Notes: generated by a model from the letters alone, not told the origin. A stretch of 23,706 bases of DNA from RGIG8745 sp045576655 (GCA_045576655.1 JAZNGW010000037.1:1-23706); one strand, 5' to 3'; shown: positions 13,832 through 22,440, numbered from the stretch's first letter. A program made the numbers and translations.

Positions 13832-13922
13832 TCAAATCTATAAACTCAGACTAAGTTTGTACAGACTTAGACTAAAAACATACAAACTCAGACTAAGTTT
13901 GTACAGACTCAGACTAAGTTTA
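13832..13922. repeat. 21-bp tandem array, locus 2 (4.3 units)
   Basis: Units begin at 13832, 13853, 13874, 13895 and 13916. The recurrent unit is AAGTTTGTACAGACT(C/T)AGACT; two units carry AAATCTATAAAC or AAAACATACAAAC instead. CTAAGT/ACTTAG can pair across each TTGTACAG. The array occupies the 341-bp gap between pyrE (leader side) and the fumarase terminator. The rest of that gap shows nothing else except an AT-rich stretch. Confidence 0.88.
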
Positions 13923-13937
13923 AAGTCTTCACCCCTA

Positions 13938-13984
13938 TAAAAAGAAAAATCCTCCACCGTTCCGCTGAGGAATGATGGAGGATT
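13938..13984 (-). terminator. Rho-independent terminator of the fumarase gene
   Basis: Arms AATCCTCCA (13948-13956) and TGGAGGATT (13976-13984) form a 9-bp stem about 16 bp past the stop codon, followed on the minus strand by TTTTTCTTTTT. Confidence 0.8.
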
Positions 13985-14000
13985 ATGTATGTTTCAGCGT

Positions 14001-15656
14001 TTATGCCTCAAGGATTGTGCATCCTTCGCATGGCTTGAGCTGCTTGAAGAAGTCGTTGCCCTTGTCGTCGACGAGGATGAATGCAGGGAAGTCTTCCACT
14101 TCGATCTTCCAGATTGCTTCCATGCCGAGTTCTGGGTATTCCACGCACTCGATGCTCTTGATGTTGTTCTGAGCAAGGATAGCTGCCGGACCGCCGATTG
14201 AGCCAAGGTAGAATCCACCGTGATCCTTACAAGCGTTAGTCACGTCGATAGAGCGGTTACCCTTAGCGAGCATGATGCGGCTGCCGCCATGATCCTGGAA
14301 CTCGTAAACGTAAGGGTCCATACGGCCTGCTGTAGTAGGTCCCATGCTTCCGCACGCCATGCCTGCCGGTGTCTTGGCTGGTCCTGCGTAGTAGATTGGA
14401 TGGTTCTTCAAGTACTCTGGCATCGGTTCGCCTGCGTCAAGGCGTGCCTTGATCTTTGCGTGAGCGATGTCGCGGCCTACGATGATTGTTCCGTTGAGGG
14501 AGAGGCGTGTGCTCACTGGGTACTGGCTGAGCTGCTTGCACACTTCGTCCATTGGGCGGTTGAGGTCTACGCGTACCACTTCGCCTTCGCCTGCGTTGCG
14601 GAGTTCTTCTGGGATGAGTTCGTATGGTTTGTCGTCCATCTTCTCGATCCAGATACCGTCCTTGTTGATCTTACACTTGATGTTGCGGTCGGCTGAACAT
14701 GATACGCCGAGACCGATAGGGCAAGATGCGCCGTGGCGTGGGAGGCGGATGACGCGTACGTCGTGTGCCATGTACTTACCGCCGAACTGAGCGCCGAGAC
14801 CAATCTTGTAGCACTCCTGAAGGAGCTGCTTCTCGAGTTCGATGTCGCGGAATGCGCGTCCTGTCTCGTCGCCTGTAGTTGGCAGGTTGTCATAGTAGTG
14901 AGTAGAAGCGAGCTTCACTGTGAGGAGGTTCTTCTCAGCTGATGTGCCGCCGATAACGATTGCGATGTGGTAAGGAGGGCATGCCGCTGTGCCGAGGCTC
15001 TTCATCTTCTCCACGAGGAACGGGATGAGCGTGCCTGGGTTCTGGATGCGTGCCTTTGTCTCCTGATAGAGGTATGTCTTGTTGGCAGAGCCACCGCCCT
15101 TTGTCACACAGAGGAAGTGGTATTCCATGCCTTCAGTTGCCTCGATGTCGATCTGTGCAGGGAGGTTGCACTTTGTGTTCACCTCGTTGTACATGTCGAG
15201 CGGAGCGTTCTGACTGTAGCGAAGGTTCTCTTCTGTGTATGTATTGTAGACGCCCTTAGAGAGTGCTTCTTCGTCGCAGAAGCCTGTCCACACCTGCTGT
15301 CCCTTCTCGCCGTGGATGATGGCTGTGCCTGTGTCCTGGCAGAGCGGGAGCTTGCCCTTGGCAGAAACCTCTGCATTGCGGAGGAATGTGAGTGCCACGT
15401 ACTTGTCGTTGTCGCTTGCCTCAGGGTCGCGGAGTATCTTGGCTACCTGAAGGTTGTGTGAACGACGGAGGAGGAAGCTCACGTCGCGGAATGCAGCATT
15501 AGCCATTGCTGTGAGTCCTTCTGGTTGAATCTTCAGCATTGGTTTGCCTTCAAACTCGCCCACGCTGACATAGTCTTTGGTGAGCAGATAGTACTCTGTA
15601 TCGTCCTTGCCCAACTGGAACATAGGTGCATACTTGAATTCTGGTGCTTGTGCCAT
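14001..15656 (-). CDS. Class I (iron-sulfur) fumarate hydratase
   Basis: A 551-residue fumarase interconverting fumarate and malate. It belongs to the oxygen-sensitive [4Fe-4S] class I, not the FumC type: the three cluster cysteines align as C106 (LPLCQDTG), C226 (TAACPPYH) and C320 (GVSC), as in E. coli FumA. The fused N-terminal alpha and C-terminal beta domains (from about 375, including GPAKTPAGMACGSMGPTTAGRM) are both complete. In Prevotella-like anaerobes this enzyme serves the reductive branch from oxaloacetate to succinate. It follows coaD after 77 bp of AGTTTNTG-type repeats and has its own terminator. Confidence 0.96.
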   Translation of the reverse strand: MAQAPEFKYAPMFQLGKDDTEYYLLTKDYVSVGEFEGKPMLKIQPEGLTAMANAAFRDVSFLLRRSHNLQVAKILRDPEASDNDKYVALTFLRNAEVSAKGKLPLCQDTGTAIIHGEKGQQVWTGFCDEEALSKGVYNTYTEENLRYSQNAPLDMYNEVNTKCNLPAQIDIEATEGMEYHFLCVTKGGGSANKTYLYQETKARIQNPGTLIPFLVEKMKSLGTAACPPYHIAIVIGGTSAEKNLLTVKLASTHYYDNLPTTGDETGRAFRDIELEKQLLQECYKIGLGAQFGGKYMAHDVRVIRLPRHGASCPIGLGVSCSADRNIKCKINKDGIWIEKMDDKPYELIPEELRNAGEGEVVRVDLNRPMDEVCKQLSQYPVSTRLSLNGTIIVGRDIAHAKIKARLDAGEPMPEYLKNHPIYYAGPAKTPAGMACGSMGPTTAGRMDPYVYEFQDHGGSRIMLAKGNRSIDVTNACKDHGGFYLGSIGGPAAILAQNNIKSIECVEYPELGMEAIWKIEVEDFPAFILVDDKGNDFFKQLKPCEGCTILEA

Positions 15657-15725
15657 AAGTTTGAGTTTATGAGTTTTGAGTTATTAAGTTTTTGAGTTTA
15701 TGAGTTTTTAAGTTATTATTCAAAC
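15657..15725. repeat. 7/8-bp simple repeat between coaD and fumarase
   Basis: AGTTTATG, AGTTTTG, AGTTTTTG and AGTTATTA-type units, mostly 8 bp with some 7 bp, fill almost the whole gap. Confidence 0.7.
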
Positions 15726-15733
15726 GCTAAACC

Positions 15734-16174
15734 TTAGCGGGGCATGAAGTCGCTCACATCGTGTCCGTAGCTCATCAGTTCGCGAACGACGCTCGAACTG
15801 ATGTGCGAATATTCGCTTTCGGTCACAAGGAGCACGGTTTCGATGCCGGTGAGCTTGCGGTTTACATCGGCGATGTTCTTCTCAAATTCGAAGTCAGCGA
15901 TGTTTCTCACTCCACGAACGAGGAATGTCACACCCTGACTCTTGGCAAAGTCGGTTGTCAGTCCGTCGTATGCCATGACCTTCACCCTGGGTTCGTCAGC
16001 ATAAAGGCGCTGAATCGCCTCGATGCGCTGCTCAAGGGTCAGCATCGTGCGCTTGTTGATATTTCTGCCTATCGCCACAATAACCTCGTCAGCTATGGCG
16101 AGAGTGCGATTGACGATTGACTGGTGTCCGCGTGTGAACGGATCGAAACTGCCTGCAAATAAAGCCTTGCTCAT
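15734..16174 (-). CDS. coaD: Phosphopantetheine adenylyltransferase
   Basis: A 146-residue nucleotidyltransferase catalysing the fourth step of coenzyme A synthesis (4'-phosphopantetheine + ATP to dephospho-CoA). Motif GSFDPFTRGH (8-17) contains the T-x-G-H ATP-binding signature and ISSSVVRELMSYG near the end is the conserved ISS-T/S-x-x-R motif. The frame stays open upstream to an ATG at 16231, but that extension (STPYSSTPESKK) is encoded by intergenic GGAGTTGA repeats, so MSKALFAG at 16174 is the start. It follows parE, an association seen in other Bacteroidales. Confidence 0.95.
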   Translation of the reverse strand: MSKALFAGSFDPFTRGHQSIVNRTLAIADEVIVAIGRNINKRTMLTLEQRIEAIQRLYADEPRVKVMAYDGLTTDFAKSQGVTFLVRGVRNIADFEFEKNIADVNRKLTGIETVLLVTESEYSHISSSVVRELMSYGHDVSDFMPR

Positions 16175-16180
16175 TACTTT

Positions 16181-16275
16181 TTTACTTTCAGGAGTTGAGG
16201 AGTAAGGAGTTGAGGAGTCTGATGCCTCCATTGTCCTAAACTCTTAACTTTTACTTTTTAATTCTTACTTTTTAC
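16181..16275. repeat. Simple repeats between parE and coaD
   Basis: Two parts: GGAGTTGAGGAGTAA/GGAGTTGAGGAGTCT (15-bp period, 16193-16220) and five 7-bp units CTCTTAA, CTTTTAC, TTTTTAA, TTCTTAC, TTTTTAC (16241-16275) ending two bases from the parE stop codon. Confidence 0.75.
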
Positions 16276-16276
16276 T

Positions 16277-18235
16277 TTAAGCAAACTCTTCCTCCTCAGG
16301 ACGGTCTTCCTCTATGACGAGGTTGTTGATGATGAAGTTCTGACGCTCCATGGTGTTCTTGCCCATGTAGTACTCAAGAAGTTCCTTCACCTGGTCGGTC
16401 TTGCGCAGTGTCACCTGTTCAAGACGGATGTCCGGTCCTATGAAGTTCTTGAACTCGTCGGGCGAGATTTCGCCGAGTCCTTTGAATCGAGTGATCTCAG
16501 GATCCGGACCGAGCATCTCGATGGCCTTGAGGCGCTCCTCCTCGCTGTAGCAGTAGAGGGTGATGAAGTCGCCCTTGTCCTCCTGACGGTCTCTCATGAG
16601 TTCTTTCAGAGCCTCTTTGCGGATGCGCTTCTTGCGGTTGCGCACTCGGAAGAGCGGTGTCTGGAGTATGTGCACGTGCCCCTTGCGGATAAGTTCAGGG
16701 AAGAACTGCAGGAAGAACGTGATCATGAGCAGACGGATGTGCATGCCGTCGACATCGGCATCGGTTGCCACGATGACCTTGTTATAGCGCAGTCCGTCGA
16801 TGCCGTCCTCGATGTTCAATGCCGCCTGCAGGAGGTTGAACTCCTCGTTCTCGTAGACGACTTTCTTCGTTAGTCCGAACGAGTTGAGCGGTTTGCCTCG
16901 CAGTGAGAACACGGCCTGCGTGTTGACATCGCGGCTCTTAGTGATGCTTCCGCTGGCAGAGTCGCCCTCGGTAATGAAGATGCAGCTCTCCTCCTTGCGG
17001 TCGCCTTTGGCGTCGTTGAGATGTATGCGGCAGTCGCGCAGCTTGCGATTGTGCAGGTTGGCTTTTTTGGCACGCTCACGCGCCAGTTTTGTCACTCCTG
17101 CTATAGCCTTACGGTCGCGCTCATTCTCCTGAATCTTCTGCTGTATGGTCTCCGCCACATCGATGTTCTTATGCAGGAAGTTGTCGACCTCGTTCTTCAC
17201 GAAGTCGCCCACAAACTTGTTTACACTCACACCGCCGTTCGGTTCCATAGTGAGCGAGCCGAGCTTGATTTTCGTCTGACTCTCAAACTGGGGTTCCTCC
17301 ACATTTATGGCGATGGCTGCCACTATGCCGTTGCGGATGTCGCCGTATTCGTAGTTCTTGTTGTAGAACTCCTTAATGGTGCGGGCAATATGCTCCTTAA
17401 ACGCACTTTGGTGCGTGCCTCCCTGTATGGTGTGCTGTCCGTTGACAAACGAATGGTACTCCTCGCCATACTGCTGGCTTGTGTGCGTAAAGGCTATCTC
17501 TATGTCGTCGCCCTTGAGGTGTATGATGGGATAGAGCGGCTGGGTCGTCATAGTATCGGTGAGGAGGTCCTTCAGACCGTTTCTCGACACGATGCGTCGG
17601 CCGTTATAGTAGATTTCGAGTCCTGTATTAAGATAAGTGTAGTTGCGCAACATAGTCTCCACAAATTCCGTCTGGAACTTGTAGTTGAGAAACAACGTGT
17701 TGTCGGGCTTGAAGTATATGTATGTGCCGTTCTCCTCAACAGAATCCTCTGTGATGTCCGACTGCAAAAGCCCCTTCTCGAAGATAGCCTTGCGCACCTT
17801 TCCCTCGCGGTAACTTCTCACTTCAAAACGGCTACTGAGAGCATTCACCGCCTTCGTACCCACTCCGTTGAGTCCGACGCTCTTCTTGAACGCCTTGGAG
17901 TCGTACTTTCCGCCGGTGTTAAGCATGCTCACCGCCTCGATCATCTTTCCCTGCGGTATTCCGCGTCCGTAGTCGCGCACTGTCACCGCCAGATTTTCCT
18001 CGATATCGATTTCGATGCGCTTGCCGGCATTCATCTTGAACTCGTCGATGGAGTTGTCGACAATCTCCTTCAGCAGCACGTAGATTCCGTCCTCGGCATG
18101 CGATCCGTCGCCCAATCGGCCTATGTACATACCCGGACGGGTACGCACGTGGTCCATATCTGAGAGGTGGCGGATGTTATCGTCGGTATATTCCACCGGC
18201 TGTTGCTCCTGTTGTATGTTGCTTAGCTCTTCCAT
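16277..18235 (-). CDS. parE: DNA topoisomerase IV subunit B
   Basis: A 652-residue type IIA topoisomerase ATPase subunit that powers decatenation of sister chromosomes together with ParC. The GHKL ATPase shows E57...N61 (KEIVDNSIDE), DYGRGIP (88-94) and GLNGVGTKAVNAL (121-133). The TOPRIM domain shows EGDSASG (423-429) and TDADVDGMHIR (491-501). The SLRGKPLNSFGLTKK stretch and lack of a GyrB-type insert favour ParE over GyrB. It starts only 25 bp after the endonuclease gene, leaving no room for a promoter of its own in that gap, so transcription through the restriction-modification genes or a promoter inside them is implied. Confidence 0.93.
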   Translation of the reverse strand: MEELSNIQQEQQPVEYTDDNIRHLSDMDHVRTRPGMYIGRLGDGSHAEDGIYVLLKEIVDNSIDEFKMNAGKRIEIDIEENLAVTVRDYGRGIPQGKMIEAVSMLNTGGKYDSKAFKKSVGLNGVGTKAVNALSSRFEVRSYREGKVRKAIFEKGLLQSDITEDSVEENGTYIYFKPDNTLFLNYKFQTEFVETMLRNYTYLNTGLEIYYNGRRIVSRNGLKDLLTDTMTTQPLYPIIHLKGDDIEIAFTHTSQQYGEEYHSFVNGQHTIQGGTHQSAFKEHIARTIKEFYNKNYEYGDIRNGIVAAIAINVEEPQFESQTKIKLGSLTMEPNGGVSVNKFVGDFVKNEVDNFLHKNIDVAETIQQKIQENERDRKAIAGVTKLARERAKKANLHNRKLRDCRIHLNDAKGDRKEESCIFITEGDSASGSITKSRDVNTQAVFSLRGKPLNSFGLTKKVVYENEEFNLLQAALNIEDGIDGLRYNKVIVATDADVDGMHIRLLMITFFLQFFPELIRKGHVHILQTPLFRVRNRKKRIRKEALKELMRDRQEDKGDFITLYCYSEEERLKAIEMLGPDPEITRFKGLGEISPDEFKNFIGPDIRLEQVTLRKTDQVKELLEYYMGKNTMERQNFIINNLVIEEDRPEEEEFA

Positions 18236-18260
18236 TTACTGTTTAACTGTAAAAGTTATG

Positions 18261-19058
18261 TCATAAAACACGAATTACTTCTTCATAGACTTTGGGGAGA
18301 TCTTTAAACGAAAGCCTAAATTTAGTACCATGATTATGCCCTGTTCTTGCATCAAAATCTATGTATAGACATCCTTCTTCTATTGCATCTATAAATTTAT
18401 CTATGTTCACACGCTTTAGCATTAAAACTTGGTTGTAGCAAAAGAACTCTTTTCCGTTTTCACGCTTAACATCAGCTAATACATAAAAACAATTCAATAG
18501 TTTTGTACCAGCCTTGGTATACAAATCGTTAAATCCCCAATAAGGTAGAATTTCAAAAGACCCTAAACCCACCCGTTCTTCAACACTTTTCAACCAATCA
18601 CTATGACGTATATTACATTTCGAACTGTCAAATATAAATTCCAATCTTTGTTCTTGCCGATTCACATTTAATTTAAATCCCCTATCTGTAAACGACACTG
18701 CATTTGTTGTACTTCTAAATGATTTCTCATCAACAGGATATTTGGAACCGGCCAATTTGTGTGGCCATCCGTATTTTGGCAAAAGGACATTTGGAACTAA
18801 AGATAAAGCTCTTGGAGATGGTTCCATATGACACAAAGTTACTAAAGAAGTCGTATTTGCACGTTGTGCTTTCAACTCCCATTCGGCAGCATTTGGTATA
18901 GGGAGATTATTTTCTGGTATACCAAGCAAATCTTCTAAAATATTACCTACAGCACCATCATTACCTCGCCTATAATTTTCGATCCATCCCTTAGATTGAA
19001 TGATCCTAAATTTATCTATAAGCTCCTCTTTTGTAATGACATTTAACGTTGTAGCCAT
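18261..19058 (-). CDS. MvaI/BcnI-family type II restriction endonuclease
   Basis: 265 residues. The layout follows MvaI/BcnI enzymes, which work as monomers on CCWGG or CCSGG: RRGNDGAVGNILEDLLG (30-46), then a catalytic (D/E)-x-E-x-K core as E59-W-E61-L-K63, LPKYGWP in the middle, and a C-terminal H241-N-H243-GTKFR block resembling the HxHGTxFR end of MvaI. Recognition of a CCNGG-type site is inferred from family. It lies 23 bp after the methyltransferase on the same strand. Base composition is clearly AT-richer than parE or the GNAT gene, supporting recent transfer. No C-type controller gene is present. Confidence 0.85.
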   Translation of the reverse strand: MATTLNVITKEELIDKFRIIQSKGWIENYRRGNDGAVGNILEDLLGIPENNLPIPNAAEWELKAQRANTTSLVTLCHMEPSPRALSLVPNVLLPKYGWPHKLAGSKYPVDEKSFRSTTNAVSFTDRGFKLNVNRQEQRLEFIFDSSKCNIRHSDWLKSVEERVGLGSFEILPYWGFNDLYTKAGTKLLNCFYVLADVKRENGKEFFCYNQVLMLKRVNIDKFIDAIEEGCLYIDFDARTGHNHGTKFRLSFKDLPKVYEEVIRVL

Positions 19059-19081
19059 ATGTTTTCTCTTTAATTTAAAAT

Positions 19082-19840
19082 TTAAAATAGCGAAGGGCTT
19101 TCTGTAGCAATAGGTAGTCCTTGTGTCGCCTTAATTCTATTTATAGCAACGTCGCAATATGATTGAGACAATTCTATGCCGATATAGTGACGATGCTGTC
19201 TAATAGCAGAAACCGCCGTTGTCCCCGATCCCATAAAAGGATCTAGAACTACATCAGCATTAGTGCTTCCAATAATCCTATCAATTAAAGCCACAGGAAA
19301 TGGTGCTGGATGTGTATTATTTGTTTCCTGCATAAACTCCCACACATCTCCTACGCTATTGGCTTTGGGCGCTAATTTAAAATCTTTTTTTGCAATTAAA
19401 TATATAACTTCATATGTCGGCAGAAAATATCCGCTATTAAAATTTATTCCTCCTTTCCTTTTCCATATAATTATTTGCCTGACAGGGAAATCCTTAACGA
19501 TTTCGGATCTGTCTTGTATGAGTCCATTTTGAACCCTCCACTTGTGATTATAAAAAATCGCACCATCATTCTTTATAAGTCTCATCATCTCCGTCAGGCA
19601 CTCCTTTTGCCAAGAACAATATTCGTCATATGGCATATTGTCATCATAGTCAGCATAACCATTACACAAAGCTGCACCTTCCCATTTGCCACCTCTTCCA
19701 TCTTTCATCCCATTACCAGTACTATTTTTCAGATTATATGGAGGAGAAGTAACAACAATATCACAACATGCATCTGGAAGTTGCTTCATTACAGTCAAAC
19801 AATCGCCACAAAATATTTTATCTAAATAATCTGTAATCAT
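19082..19840 (-). CDS. DNA methyltransferase, N4-cytosine/N6-adenine type (partner of the MvaI/BcnI endonuclease)
   Basis: 252 residues, N6_N4_Mtase family. Motif IV TSPPYN (31-36) comes before motif I DPFMGSGTT (200-208), the beta-class order, and GDCLTVMKQLPD at 12-23 is the usual lead-in. TSPPY is most typical of N4-cytosine enzymes, which fits MvaI/BcnI systems (their methylases make m4C). Start at 19840 (MITDYLDKIF) is chosen because the extension up to ATG 19936 overlaps the end of the GNAT gene and adds non-family sequence. It precedes the endonuclease gene, so protection would be made first. Confidence 0.88.
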   Translation of the reverse strand: MITDYLDKIFCGDCLTVMKQLPDACCDIVVTSPPYNLKNSTGNGMKDGRGGKWEGAALCNGYADYDDNMPYDEYCSWQKECLTEMMRLIKNDGAIFYNHKWRVQNGLIQDRSEIVKDFPVRQIIIWKRKGGINFNSGYFLPTYEVIYLIAKKDFKLAPKANSVGDVWEFMQETNNTHPAPFPVALIDRIIGSTNADVVLDPFMGSGTTAVSAIRQHRHYIGIELSQSYCDVAINRIKATQGLPIATESPSLF

Positions 19841-19872
19841 GTTATTCAAGAGAAAAGATTTCTGCCCAATAA

Positions 19873-21012
19873 TTAAGAAAGCGCCTTCTTGAAGCAGCGG
19901 CGGCGCTTGTGTTGACGGCGCTCGAAGTATATCCACTGTTGCTGCACTTTAGAGTTTGACTCAAGCTCCACGTTTGTCTCCACATATTCATAGCCCTCCT
20001 GGATATAGATTGGCAGAAGGTCGTAGAAGAGGAGGGAATTGACGCCCTTGCCCTGATATTCAGGCTTTATGGCCACGAGCATGAGGTCAAGAATCTTCGG
20101 CTTCTTCCATTTGAGAGCCTTGAGCAGATGCCACCAGCCGAACGGGAACATCTTTCCCTTTGCCTTCTGCAACGCCCTCGACATTGACGGCATTGAGATG
20201 CCCACACCGATGAGACGGCCGTCGGCCTCGGTGATGAGCGAAATGAGTTTGAGATCCAGGATTGGCAGATAAGTCTTTACATACTGGTCAATCTGCTTTT
20301 GCGACAGTTCTGAATAGCCGAAAAGCGGCTTGAATGCCTCGTTGATGAGCTGGAAAATTTCCTGTCCGTAGTCGGCAGCAAGCTTCTTTGAGGATGTGTA
20401 CTTCTTGATTTGGAGATTGTACTTCTGCATCACAATCTCTGAGATGCGCTTGAGCCGCTCAGGGAGTCCTGTCTCGCGCGGCACATTGATAAGCATCTCT
20501 ATCCAGTCTGCCTCCTTCTCATAGCCGAGAGCCTCCATGTGCTTCGGATAGTAAGGGTAGTTATAGATGGTGGCCATAGTGCCGAGTTCGTCAAAGCCCT
20601 CGATGAGCATGCCCTCGGCATCCATGTCGGTAAATCCGAGAGGGCCCTGAATCTCAGTCTTTCCTTTTGAGCGCCCCCACTCCTCAACGGCCTCGAGGAG
20701 CGCACGGCTGACCTCAGGATCGTCAATGAAGTCGATCCATCCGAAGCGCACGGCGTTGAGATTCCAAGTCTTGTTGGCCTTGTGGTTGATGATACCGGCC
20801 ACACGGCCCACAACCTTACCCTCCTTATATGCAAGGAAATAGACCGCCTCGCAAAACTCCATCGCGGCGTTCTTGTCGGAGAACGTGTCGAGCATATCCT
20901 CATAGATGTCCGGCACGGAATACTGGTTGTCCTTATATAGTTCGTAGTTGAAGCGGATGAACTTCTTCATCTCACTCTTACCTTCTACTTTTTTGATTAC
21001 AATACTTCCCAT
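19873..21012 (-). CDS. Large GNAT-like acetyltransferase-fold protein
   Basis: 379 residues, cytoplasmic. The N-terminal half contains FLAYKEGKVVGRVAGIINHKAN, and the C-terminal half has a GNAT motif A, LMLVAIKPEYQGKGVNSLLF, with Q320-G-K-G323 as pyrophosphate-binding loop. A basic tail (FERRQHKRRRCFKKAL) closes the protein. This looks like the long GNAT-like family common in Bacteroidetes, often annotated only as N-acetyltransferase; acceptor unknown. It is first in its run, with a perfect -7 box about 72 bp upstream, and the restriction-modification pair follows after 32 bp. Confidence 0.85.
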   Translation of the reverse strand: MGSIVIKKVEGKSEMKKFIRFNYELYKDNQYSVPDIYEDMLDTFSDKNAAMEFCEAVYFLAYKEGKVVGRVAGIINHKANKTWNLNAVRFGWIDFIDDPEVSRALLEAVEEWGRSKGKTEIQGPLGFTDMDAEGMLIEGFDELGTMATIYNYPYYPKHMEALGYEKEADWIEMLINVPRETGLPERLKRISEIVMQKYNLQIKKYTSSKKLAADYGQEIFQLINEAFKPLFGYSELSQKQIDQYVKTYLPILDLKLISLITEADGRLIGVGISMPSMSRALQKAKGKMFPFGWWHLLKALKWKKPKILDLMLVAIKPEYQGKGVNSLLFYDLLPIYIQEGYEYVETNVELESNSKVQQQWIYFERRQHKRRRCFKKALS

Positions 21013-21083
21013 AATAGTGTGAAAAACATTAGCGCATCACCCCACACAGCCATATCCATAGCAGTACAGGGCTATTCGTCTCA

Positions 21084-21092
21084 GCAAATATA
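21084..21092 (-). promoter_or_regulatory. -7 promoter box for the GNAT-RM-parE run
   Basis: Minus-strand TATATTTGC is a perfect TAnnTTTGC match; a -33 TTG is not evident. Predicted leader about 65 nt. Confidence 0.6.
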
Positions 21093-21179
21093 CAACTTTT
21101 TTGTGTTAAATTTTGCGTGATAACTTAATAATAACTAATTTTACCGCGAGAATATTAAAAACTTTTAAAAATATCAATT

Positions 21180-22328
21180 ATGAGAATTCTTAAATCATTT
21201 CTATTGGCGGTAGCAGTTGGCCTTTTCAGCGTGAGCGCTACAGCACAGGACAACAAGGAGAAGGAACTTGACTACAAGCCATATCCACACGGATTCATCC
21301 AGCTTCAGGGTGGTGTCGGAACAACCTTCACAAACGTTCCTTTGGTTGACGCAGGCAGCCCATTCTTCTCAGACAAGAGCCTGATTTCACCTACTGCAAG
21401 CATCGGCGCCGGTGCATTCTTCACACCTGCAGTGGGAGCCCGACTCCATGTTAACGCATGGGAATCAAAAGGCGGATTCCGCTCTATAGAGGACAACTAC
21501 AAGTTCAACTACGTGAACACTAACGCTGACCTCCTCATCAACCTCACAAACCTCTTCTCAAAGAAGAAGTATCACACATTCAACCTCATCCTCGTGGGTG
21601 GTGTAGGCCTCAACTACGCATGGAACAACGACGACCTCGATGCTATCCTTGCTACTCAGACTCCAGCCGAAAGCACTTGCAACGCATGGGGCGAAGGCAA
21701 GAGCCGTGAAGACCTCCTCAGCCACAACCTCCGCGTAGGTCTCTTGGCCGACATCAACCTCGCTAAGCACTGGAGCCTCGGTGTTGAAGTTGACATGAAC
21801 TCACTCGACGACCGTTTCAACTCAAAGTATAACAACTCAGACGACTGGATGCTCACAGCACAGCTTTCGCTCACTTACAAGTTCGGTTTCAAGAAAGTGG
21901 CGCAGAAGGCCGTTCCTGTTGCACCTGTTGTAGTGAAAGAACCTGAAACAGCAACTCCAGCTCCGGTAGTCGAGAAGAAGGTTGAACCAGCTCCAGTTGT
22001 AGCAAAGAAGGAAGAACCGCTCAAGGAAGTTCTCTTCTATGTTATCCGTGGTGCAGAAATCAACCCTGAGGCTATCATCAGCAAGGCAGCAGAGTGGGGT
22101 AAGGAATATCCAAACAAGAAAATCACAGTTTCAGGATATGCTGACAAGGGCACAGGAAACGCCAAGATCAACATGGAATACTCACAGTTGCGCGTTGACA
22201 AGGTTGTGGAAAGCCTCAAGGAAAAGGGCATCCCTGCAAGCCAGATCGAGTCAAAGGCATACGGCGATACAGTTCAGCCATTCGCTGAAAACGACAAGAA
22301 CCGTTGCGTTATCATCGAAGGCAAGTAA
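21180..22328 (+). CDS. OmpA-family outer membrane protein
   Basis: 382 residues. Signal peptide cleaved after SATA (residue 22), then a beta-barrel of about 215 residues with alternating patterns (GFIQLQGGVGTTF, LILVGGVGLNYAW, WMLTAQLSLTYKFGF). A Pro/Val/Lys-rich linker (about 240-283: PVAPVVVKEPE, PAPVVEKKVEPAPVV) follows, and a C-terminal OmpA/Pal peptidoglycan-binding domain. In that domain GYAD322 and QLR338 are the residues that bind diaminopimelate in OmpA, and NRCV replaces the usual NRRV. The opening of the domain is FYVIRGAEINPEA instead of the usual FxxxSxxL. Starch-rich or codon oddities are not seen; codon use is GC-leaning like a highly expressed gene. Confidence 0.93.
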   Translation: MRILKSFLLAVAVGLFSVSATAQDNKEKELDYKPYPHGFIQLQGGVGTTFTNVPLVDAGSPFFSDKSLISPTASIGAGAFFTPAVGARLHVNAWESKGGFRSIEDNYKFNYVNTNADLLINLTNLFSKKKYHTFNLILVGGVGLNYAWNNDDLDAILATQTPAESTCNAWGEGKSREDLLSHNLRVGLLADINLAKHWSLGVEVDMNSLDDRFNSKYNNSDDWMLTAQLSLTYKFGFKKVAQKAVPVAPVVVKEPETATPAPVVEKKVEPAPVVAKKEEPLKEVLFYVIRGAEINPEAIISKAAEWGKEYPNKKITVSGYADKGTGNAKINMEYSQLRVDKVVESLKEKGIPASQIESKAYGDTVQPFAENDKNRCVIIEGK

Positions 22329-22370
22329 TCCGAAAACTTTCGATAGAAACATTTTTAATTAAAACATAGA

Positions 22371-22423
22371 CAGGGGCAGCGCACACACAGCGTTGCCCCT
22401 GTTCGTTTATGCTAATAACATTA
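22371..22423 (+). repeat. 53-bp direct repeat, left copy (contains hairpin)
   Basis: Begins with the palindrome CAGGGGCAGCGC...GCGTTGCCCCTG (22371-22401) and continues TTCGTTTATGCTAATAACAT to base 22423. Identical to 23147-23199. It sits 42 bp after the OmpA stop codon and may terminate that gene, although no T-run follows. Confidence 0.95.
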
Positions 22424-22440
22424 TGTTTTGCATTAGAACT

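Noticed and set aside
16175..16231. N-terminal extension of CoaD
   Set aside because: Encoded by GGAGTTGA simple repeats; family proteins begin at the MSKALFAGSFDP start.
17021..18163. 380-codon open frame on the plus strand
   Set aside because: It lies wholly antisense to parE, which has all GHKL and TOPRIM motifs; it is a composition-driven shadow.
19841..19936. N-terminal extension of the methyltransferase
   Set aside because: Overlaps the GNAT-like gene and is unlike family N-termini; the 19840 start gives the normal beginning.
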